Source: Cytophagales bacterium
GTDB lineage: Bacteria; Bacteroidota; Bacteroidia; Cytophagales; Cyclobacteriaceae
Assembly (NCBI GenBank): GCA_003500135.1
Contig: DNTA01000152.1
Span: forward strand, 1 to 20,193
DNA length: 20,193 nt
Direction: 5' to 3'
Positions 14,797 through 20,193 of this stretch are shown piece after piece (the stretch's first letter is position 1; each line of letters starts with the position of its first letter). Under the pieces are notes generated by a model. The model worked only from the letters and a program-made list of their open reading frames with translations, searched no databases and was not told the origin of the DNA. Made by a program: the position numbers and the translations under genes.

Positions 14797-16866
14797 TTAT
14801 TGTACCGAAAAGGTTTCGTCAGGTATATCTTTATTGATTTCAATGGCCTCTATTTCAGCGCTTAACTTGCCTGGGCCCATGGGTACGACCAGTGTATGTG
14901 GATAAGCCACTCCTTCCACTTCCTGGTAGTTTTTGAAATCAGTGTTCTGGGTCATGCTACCCTGTGGGGTCTGAAGTGTAACAGAATTCCTGATTTTCAG
15001 CCCACTATCTACTGCATAATAATTTGTTACCTTTTGCCCATTGGGTTTGGTGATTTCAACCGCGTATGCATTTTGGCCGTCAATGCTCTCCATACCAATC
15101 AGTTCTGTTTCAAGGTTTTCGTCCAGCACAAACAACTCAGGAAATGTAAGTGCGTCGTAATAAAATCCCTGTTTCATTTCCTCACTCAATGGTATCGTAT
15201 TGCCTTGTTGTTTCATTATCACTTCTTCTCCGTTCACCATTTGAACCATCAATGGATTTCCGGCCATACTTATGGTCATCATGCTTTTTCCGGGCACTTT
15301 TTTAATGCTTTTTATTTGTATTTGCATGCCATTGGCGGAGGCGCTGTAAGTGATTGATAGAGTTTCGGTGTCTTCCAGTTTTTCGCGACCCCCCAGGGCC
15401 TCGATGTAGTCATTTAAAACTTTGGTAGCAGTCAGTCCTTCCGGAAGCGCCATTTTAGAAGGATCAACCTCATTTCCATAGATATCGTAATACGTTAGCG
15501 GACCAAATTTTTTCAGCCCTTCTGCAACATCACTTCCCTTGCCCACTACCACTACATAGGCATTCTCAGGTTTAATATATTTTTTTGCGGTTTCGCGAAT
15601 ATCCTCGATGGTCAAAGCATCTACCTTTTTGAGATAGTCATTGTAATAGTTGTCAGGTAGGTTGTAACGTGCTGTATTTATGGCAAACCTGGCTATGGTT
15701 TGAGGATTTTCCATTGAACGAGCGAAACTACCCATTATACTTGCTTTTGCTGCCATCAATTCAGATTCAGTTACATCTTCTTCAATTATACGACGCATTT
15801 CGTAGAGAAACTCATGTACTGAACTATCCGTAACCTCATTGCGCACACTCGCACTGGCAGTAAAAATACCCACGATCTGATCAGCACGGAATGACGAACG
15901 GGCGCCGTAAGTAAAGGCTTTATCCTCCCGCAAATTTTGCATTAACCGGGCAGAAAAACTCCCGCCAAAAATCTGATTTAATACATTAACCTTAATTGCA
16001 TCAGGATCACCTTGTTTTAAATTTACCGGGTATGAAATGCGGATTTCCGATTGCACAGAGCTTGATCGATCATGCAGCGCGACCTTAGTTTGCTCTGGGG
16101 CGGCAGGTGTAGAAAAATTCTCCAAATCCACTTCTTTAGGCTCCCAGGTTTCAAAATATTTCTTCGCTAGTTTTTTGGCATCCTTTACCTTAATATCGCC
16201 TACTATTGCCAGATAACTGATCCCTGGCGAAAAATACTTCTTGTAATATTCGCGGCAGTCTTCCACCGAAATATTATTTACTGTTTCTTCAGTAACCTGC
16301 TCACCATATGGATGGTCTTTTCCATATACTACAGCCTGCCTTACATTGGATGCAATGCTGGAAGGATCATCCTTTTCGCTTGCCAAAGCTGATAGGGTTT
16401 GTTTTTTCACCTTTTCAAATTCTTCCTCAGGAAAAACCGGATTGTATAGCACATCTGCCATAATTTCCAGTAGTTTATCCTGATGTTTGGTAAGCGATGC
16501 CGCATACATTCCAAAAGAATTGGTGTTCAGGGTTGCCCCGATAAAATCGACTTCCTGGTCAATTTCAGATTTTGTGCGGGTTGATGTTCCTGAACGCAGC
16601 AATTGACCCGCCATTTGAACATACCCTGCCTTGTCTCCTTCTTTTACCGCCTCAATATCCAAAACCAGGTTAAAGGCAATTCTGGGTAGCTTATCGTTTT
16701 CTACTACGAATACTTTGAGGCCGTTTTTAAGCTCAAAAGTTTCAGCTTCTTCAAGCTTGATCTCTGGAGCCGGGCCGGCCTCAGGCGCCTTGGTTCGGTC
16801 TACCTGTGCCTGCACACCGAAAGCCACACTTGAAATAAATAGGATTGTTATGATATATTTTTTCAT
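14797..16866 (-). CDS. Non-catalytic M16 peptidase subunit with LolA-like C-terminal extension
   Basis: This 689-residue exported protein has a signal peptide MKKYIITILFISSVAFGVQA. M16 domains follow (about residues 38-190 and 200-400). Where the partner has the zinc motif HFFEH, this protein has QMAGQ (84-88), so it should not cleave on its own. It keeps the Arg/Tyr pair of the second half (Arg313, Tyr320 in NLREDKAFTYGA), the set that the inactive subunit supplies in heterodimeric M16 enzymes. Residues from about 480 on (LNDYIEALGGREKL to the end) form a beta-rich extension resembling LolA/outer-membrane lipoprotein sorting folds seen in other Bacteroidota proteins. The gene follows the catalytic subunit by 13 bases and ends at a strong terminator. 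The extension might bind lipid or peptide; this is inference. Confidence 0.85.
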   Translation of the reverse strand: MKKYIITILFISSVAFGVQAQVDRTKAPEAGPAPEIKLEEAETFELKNGLKVFVVENDKLPRIAFNLVLDIEAVKEGDKAGYVQMAGQLLRSGTSTRTKSEIDQEVDFIGATLNTNSFGMYAASLTKHQDKLLEIMADVLYNPVFPEEEFEKVKKQTLSALASEKDDPSSIASNVRQAVVYGKDHPYGEQVTEETVNNISVEDCREYYKKYFSPGISYLAIVGDIKVKDAKKLAKKYFETWEPKEVDLENFSTPAAPEQTKVALHDRSSSVQSEIRISYPVNLKQGDPDAIKVNVLNQIFGGSFSARLMQNLREDKAFTYGARSSFRADQIVGIFTASASVRNEVTDSSVHEFLYEMRRIIEEDVTESELMAAKASIMGSFARSMENPQTIARFAINTARYNLPDNYYNDYLKKVDALTIEDIRETAKKYIKPENAYVVVVGKGSDVAEGLKKFGPLTYYDIYGNEVDPSKMALPEGLTATKVLNDYIEALGGREKLEDTETLSITYSASANGMQIQIKSIKKVPGKSMMTISMAGNPLMVQMVNGEEVIMKQQGNTIPLSEEMKQGFYYDALTFPELFVLDENLETELIGMESIDGQNAYAVEITKPNGQKVTNYYAVDSGLKIRNSVTLQTPQGSMTQNTDFKNYQEVEGVAYPHTLVVPMGPGKLSAEIEAIEINKDIPDETFSVQ

Positions 16867-16879
16867 GTCTTATAGATTT

Positions 16880-18196
16880 TTATTGAGAAGATTTGGGCAA
16901 CCAGTGCAAAACCACCCGGTTTTCAGGCGCCAAATATTCGTTGGCTACTCTCTTAATATCTTCGCGGGTTACTTTCATGTATCGTTCCAGTTCAGTGTTT
17001 ATTAAGTCGGCATCGCCATAATAAACGTGGTAGTTGGCCAGGTTTTCAGCAACCCCCTGCAGGGTACTGCTGGAATTAATGAACCTGTTTTCCATCTGGT
17101 TTCGAATTTTCTGAAACTCGTTTTCAGTGATCAGTTCTTCGCGAACCCTGGCAATTTCTTCATTGATTGAAACTTCAAGGTCTTCAGCATCTACCCCCAT
17201 ATTGCTTATTCCAAAAGTGATGTATAAGCCCGGGTCTTCAAGCATAAATGGAAAAGAGCCGACAGTAACTGCTTTTTGTTGTTCATCAACTATCGCCTTG
17301 TACATACGCGAGCTTTGCCCATCTGACAAGATAGCGCTAAGCATGGTCAGGGCATAAGCATCTTCTGTTCCCTGTTCAGGCATATGATAGGCCTGAATAA
17401 CTGCCGGAAGCTGAACATTATCATACACCACATCCCTGATCTCTTCGGTTTGTTTGGGTTCCTCAATATTTACACGTGGTACCTCTCCTTCTTTTTTAAT
17501 ATCACTGAAATAAGCGTCAACGAGCTTTTTGGTCTCTTCAATATCGATATCACCAGCGATGGAGAGGGTGGCATTTTGAGGTACATAAAAAGTATTATAA
17601 AAATCAATAAACTCATCGAGCGATGCTTCATTTAAATGTTCAAGTGACCCAATGGTTGTCCATCGGTAGGGGTGTACCTTATATGCCCTTTTTACTATCT
17701 CTTCTAGAATGGTGCCATAAGGTTGGTTGTCATAACGCTGCCTTCTTTCTTCTTTAACCACTTCTCTTTGAGTTTCAACCCCGATAGGCTCAATTCGGGC
17801 ATGCATCAGGCGCTCGGATTCAAGCCAAAGCCCGAGAGCGAGTTGATTAGAGGGCAATACTTCGTAGTAGTAAGTCCGGTCATTACTTGTATTGGCATTA
17901 TTCACGCCACCTGCATTGGTAATGTACTTGTCGAATTCGCCCCGGGCAATATTTTCAGAGCCCTCAAACAAAAGGTGTTCAAAAAAGTGGGCAAAACCGG
18001 TACGGTTGGGATCTTCATTTTTCGAGCCCACATGGTACAGTACTGATACTACCACAATGGGGGCAGAATGATCTTCATGCAATATAACGTGCATGCCATT
18101 TTCGAGGTCATACTCCTCAAATTCTATTTTCGGCCCTTGTGCCAGGGCAACGACCGCTAGCAAAATCAACAAAGCGGTAAATTTGATTTGTTTCAT
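16880..18196 (-). CDS. Catalytic M16 zinc metallopeptidase, exported
   Basis: This 438-residue protein has an N-terminal signal peptide (MKQIKFTALLILLAVVALAQ) and two M16 domains. The inverted zinc motif HxxEH is His70-Phe-Phe-Glu73-His74, and the third ligand is most likely Glu150 in EVVKEERRQRYDNQPYG. The second half has LSDGQSSRMYKAIVDEQQKA. It probably degrades or processes peptides in the periplasm as a heterodimer with the downstream non-catalytic subunit; the 13-base spacing supports co-expression. The length is about half of pitrilysin, as in the processing-peptidase type. A good promoter candidate lies upstream. Substrates are unknown. Confidence 0.9.
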   Translation of the reverse strand: MKQIKFTALLILLAVVALAQGPKIEFEEYDLENGMHVILHEDHSAPIVVVSVLYHVGSKNEDPNRTGFAHFFEHLLFEGSENIARGEFDKYITNAGGVNNANTSNDRTYYYEVLPSNQLALGLWLESERLMHARIEPIGVETQREVVKEERRQRYDNQPYGTILEEIVKRAYKVHPYRWTTIGSLEHLNEASLDEFIDFYNTFYVPQNATLSIAGDIDIEETKKLVDAYFSDIKKEGEVPRVNIEEPKQTEEIRDVVYDNVQLPAVIQAYHMPEQGTEDAYALTMLSAILSDGQSSRMYKAIVDEQQKAVTVGSFPFMLEDPGLYITFGISNMGVDAEDLEVSINEEIARVREELITENEFQKIRNQMENRFINSSSTLQGVAENLANYHVYYGDADLINTELERYMKVTREDIKRVANEYLAPENRVVLHWLPKSSQ

Positions 18197-18220
18197 AATT
18201 AATGGGTTTAAGTGAAAAGG

Positions 18221-18250
18221 TAAAATTATAAATTGCTAAATTTTGTCAAA
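18221..18250 (-). promoter_or_regulatory. Promoter candidate for the M16 operon
   Basis: On the minus strand TTTG (18250-18247), an 18-base spacer and TAATTTTA (18228-18221) resemble the Bacteroidota promoter TTTG-N19-TAnnTTTG, with one deviation in the last base. Transcription would start near 18214, about 18 bases before ATG 18196. Confidence 0.5.
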
Positions 18251-18330
18251 GACTTTTAACATTTCTGTTTATTTAATTTTAAGAACGGAAAATGGATGGG
18301 GAAAGAGGTGGATGGGGGATATAAACGGAA

Positions 18331-18357
18331 GGGCCGGTAAGATGAACTCGCCGGCCC
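18331..18357 (-). terminator. GC-rich hairpin after glutamate dehydrogenase gene
   Basis: GGGCCGG (18331-18337) and CCGGCCC (18351-18357) form a perfect 7-base stem with a 13-base loop, 32 bases after the gdhA stop. The U-run behind it on the minus strand is poor (TTCCGTTTAT), so termination may be partial. Confidence 0.45.
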
Positions 18358-18389
18358 CGAGATGGCCCCTTACTCAGTACTAAACCTTG

Positions 18390-19757
18390 TTAGACAAGTC
18401 CTTGTGCTATCATGGCGTCAGCAACTTTAATGAACCCTGCTATGTTGGCGCCTTTCACATAGTCGACGAAGCCGTTGCCATCGTTACCATATTCAGTGCA
18501 TTCGTCGTGGATATCGCGCATAATATTTCTTAATTCCTCGTTTACTTCTTCCCGTGTCCAAGGCCTGTGATTCGAATTTTGCACCATTTCCAACCCTGAT
18601 ATTGCCACACCGCCTGCATTAGCTGCTTTTCCCGGACCGTACAAAATCTTATTCTTCTTAAACACATCAATTGCTTCCTTTGTACTTGGCATATTGGCGC
18701 CTTCGCTAACCAGCTTACAGCCGTTATCTACCAGTTTTTGTGCCTCTTCGCCATATATTTCATTTTGTGTGGCACATGGAAATGCCATATCACACTTCAC
18801 TGCCCACGGTTTTTCTCCATTATAAAAGTCATAATTGTGTTCCTCTGCAAATTTTTTCAGCCTGCCTCTTTTTTCAAACTTGAACTCCATCAGTTTTTCA
18901 AGCACATCTTGCATCAATCCATCTTTTATGAACATAAAGCCGCCAGAATCAGAAACAGCTAATACTTTTACATTGTGCTCTATTAGCTTTTCGGCTGCGA
19001 ATAATGCTACATTTCCGGCGCCTGATATCACAGCAGTTTTACCGTCGAGCTTCTCTCCTTGCTTTTTGAGCATTTCCCTGGCAAAATATACAGTACCATA
19101 TCCGGTAGCTTCAGGGCGAAGCGGACTTCCGCCAAAAGACAGGCCTTTACCGGTAATGACGCCATTGAACTGGGTTTTCAAACGCTTATATTGACCAAAC
19201 ATATAACCGATTTCTTTTTCATTTACCCCTATATCCCCTGCCGGTATATCTACATCTGCGCCGATGTATCGATACATTTCGGTCATATAGCTTTGGCAAA
19301 ACTTCATGATTTCATTGTCAGTTTTGCCTTTGGGGTCAAAATCAGCTCCACCCTTGGCGCCGCCAAGTGGCAGTGTGGTCAGGGAGTTTTTAAATACCTG
19401 TTCGAATGCCAAAAATTTAAGAATACTCAGGTTGACGGAGGGGTGAAAGCGCAATCCTCCTTTATAGGGTCCAATCGCACTGTTCATTTGCACCCGGTAA
19501 CCTCTGTTCAAACGGTAATTTCCTTTGTCGTCGAGCCAGGGAATGTTGAACATGATCACACGCTCCGGCTCGCATAAACGATCCAGAATGAATGGATCAC
19601 TATACTTTTTATGGTTCTTAATAAACGGTAAAATGGATTCCACCACTTCTTCTACCGCCTGTATGAATTCCGTTTCATTCGGATTTCTTTCGGACAACCT
19701 TTTAATGAATTTTTTTACCTCGTTTTCAACGGAGGCGTTTTTGGTAAGCGTAGCCAT
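18390..19757 (-). CDS. gdhA: NADP-type glutamate dehydrogenase
   Basis: This 455-residue cytoplasmic enzyme catalyses 2-oxoglutarate + NH4+ + NADPH to glutamate and is the assimilatory, hexameric small form (about 450 residues). The substrate domain has GPYKGGLRFHPSVN, the catalytic lysine segment PLGGAKGGADFDPKG and PAGDIGVNEKEIGYM. The nucleotide domain has ISGAGNVALFAAEKL followed by VLAVSDSGGF; the Ser-Asp-Ser ending of the second strand, as in E. coli GdhA, favours NADPH over NADH. EGANMPST and GPGKAANAGGVA are also conserved. It stands alone with a 193-base gap to the M16 genes and a hairpin behind it. No clear promoter was found upstream. Confidence 0.95.
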   Translation of the reverse strand: MATLTKNASVENEVKKFIKRLSERNPNETEFIQAVEEVVESILPFIKNHKKYSDPFILDRLCEPERVIMFNIPWLDDKGNYRLNRGYRVQMNSAIGPYKGGLRFHPSVNLSILKFLAFEQVFKNSLTTLPLGGAKGGADFDPKGKTDNEIMKFCQSYMTEMYRYIGADVDIPAGDIGVNEKEIGYMFGQYKRLKTQFNGVITGKGLSFGGSPLRPEATGYGTVYFAREMLKKQGEKLDGKTAVISGAGNVALFAAEKLIEHNVKVLAVSDSGGFMFIKDGLMQDVLEKLMEFKFEKRGRLKKFAEEHNYDFYNGEKPWAVKCDMAFPCATQNEIYGEEAQKLVDNGCKLVSEGANMPSTKEAIDVFKKNKILYGPGKAANAGGVAISGLEMVQNSNHRPWTREEVNEELRNIMRDIHDECTEYGNDGNGFVDYVKGANIAGFIKVADAMIAQGLV

Positions 19758-20193
19758 AGTGATGATTTTACAATGTTTCTACATTTAATAACGTTTGTCA
19801 GTAGAATAGATTCATTTTTATGAAGATTATTATCAGGTAAATACATAGGCATGTTGGGAATAAATTTGTACTTGTAACGGTTTCGTAAACCTTGAAATAA
19901 TAAGATCAGAAATATTCAAAATTTAATATGACGTCAGCACAAATATTCCATATAAAATATTTTTGCCTTATAATAATAGGACTTTACTTTTCTAAATTAA
20001 AGCTATCTCCATTCATTTTCGACCTTGTTCAATTCTTCATCTATCGAAAAATAAAAAATAATTCCTCCCACTTTAATTTTGTTTTACATCAAACTTTGCA
20101 ATGATTTTTCTAATGAACTTTTTATTAAAACCCTTTTTATGTTAATTCAATATTAAATTTTAATTTTACCATTAGCGCTTTTTCAATAATGGT
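19758..20193. other. AT-rich intergenic end of window, no gene seen
   Basis: These 436 bases before gdhA contain no convincing frame. The longest plus-strand frame (19928-20104, 58 codons) is rich in Ile, Phe, Lys and Asn as random AT-rich sequence would be. Small features are TAAATTTG (19861-19868), a perfect -7 element without a -33 partner; the dyad GGTTT-CGT-AAACC (19879-19891); the palindrome TGACGTCA (19929-19936); and AAATATT with AATATTT (19941-19962). The region probably carries the gdhA control region and the promoter or 3' end of a gene to the right. Confidence 0.5.

Noticed and set aside
19929..19936. TGACGTCA palindrome
   Set aside because: It resembles a eukaryotic CRE site, but a single 8-base palindrome without a partner or known regulator here is not evidence of a binding site.
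19928..20104. 58-codon frame near the right edge
   Set aside because: Composition is that of random AT-rich sequence, with no ribosome site and no recognisable motif.

Overview
The window looks like a chromosomal segment of a Bacteroidota bacterium, probably a marine or saline member of the Cytophagales type. Reasons: moderate-to-low GC, weak Shine-Dalgarno signals, several promoter candidates of the Bacteroidota form (TTG/TTTG, about 19 bases, TAnnTTTG), a DUF6051-like hydrolase, a membrane-anchored LytTR regulator, paired M16 peptidases, and many transporters of families that are usually sodium-coupled (PutP, CaCA, SbtA). No tRNA, rRNA, insertion sequence, phage gene or CRISPR array was seen. 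Family calls come from reading motifs by eye, not from searches.

Layout from left to right. Positions 1-3037 (minus) hold a probable operon: membrane LytTR regulator, proline/sodium symporter PutP, and an AlkD-type DNA glycosylase that overlaps putP by 8 bases and runs off the left edge. Positions 3252-4941 (plus) hold a DUF6051-like alpha/beta hydrolase and a small SpoIIAA/STAS-like protein. Positions 5031-7073 hold two calcium/cation exchangers of the CaCA superfamily placed tail to tail with only 3 bases between them; they differ in their ion-coordinating residues. Positions 7077-9512 hold two divergent broken genes: an amino-acid permease with an internal deletion and a nonsense codon, and a PAS/PAS histidine kinase with three nonsense codons and two frameshifts.

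Positions 9520-14262 hold the most interesting part, a group for inorganic carbon: bicarbonate transporter SbtA with its PII-like partner SbtB, a divergent two-domain universal stress protein, an LCIB-type carbonic anhydrase and a SulP anion transporter. The last two are adjacent on the same strand. A small secreted acidic protein lies just upstream of SulP. The genes could together import bicarbonate, interconvert it with CO2 in the cytoplasm and gate the import by adenine nucleotide state. In a heterotroph this would most plausibly feed anaplerotic carboxylation or pH control, since no carboxylase or carboxysome gene is visible here. The SbtB T-loop carries a DxDxDGxxD sequence that looks like a calcium-binding loop, and two calcium-exchanger-family genes lie a few kilobases away.

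Positions 14797-18196 (minus) hold an exported M16 peptidase pair, one subunit with the zinc motif and one without it but with a LolA-like extension, ended by a strong UUCG terminator. Positions 18390-19757 (minus) hold an NADP-type glutamate dehydrogenase. The last 436 bases are AT-rich and I see no gene in them.
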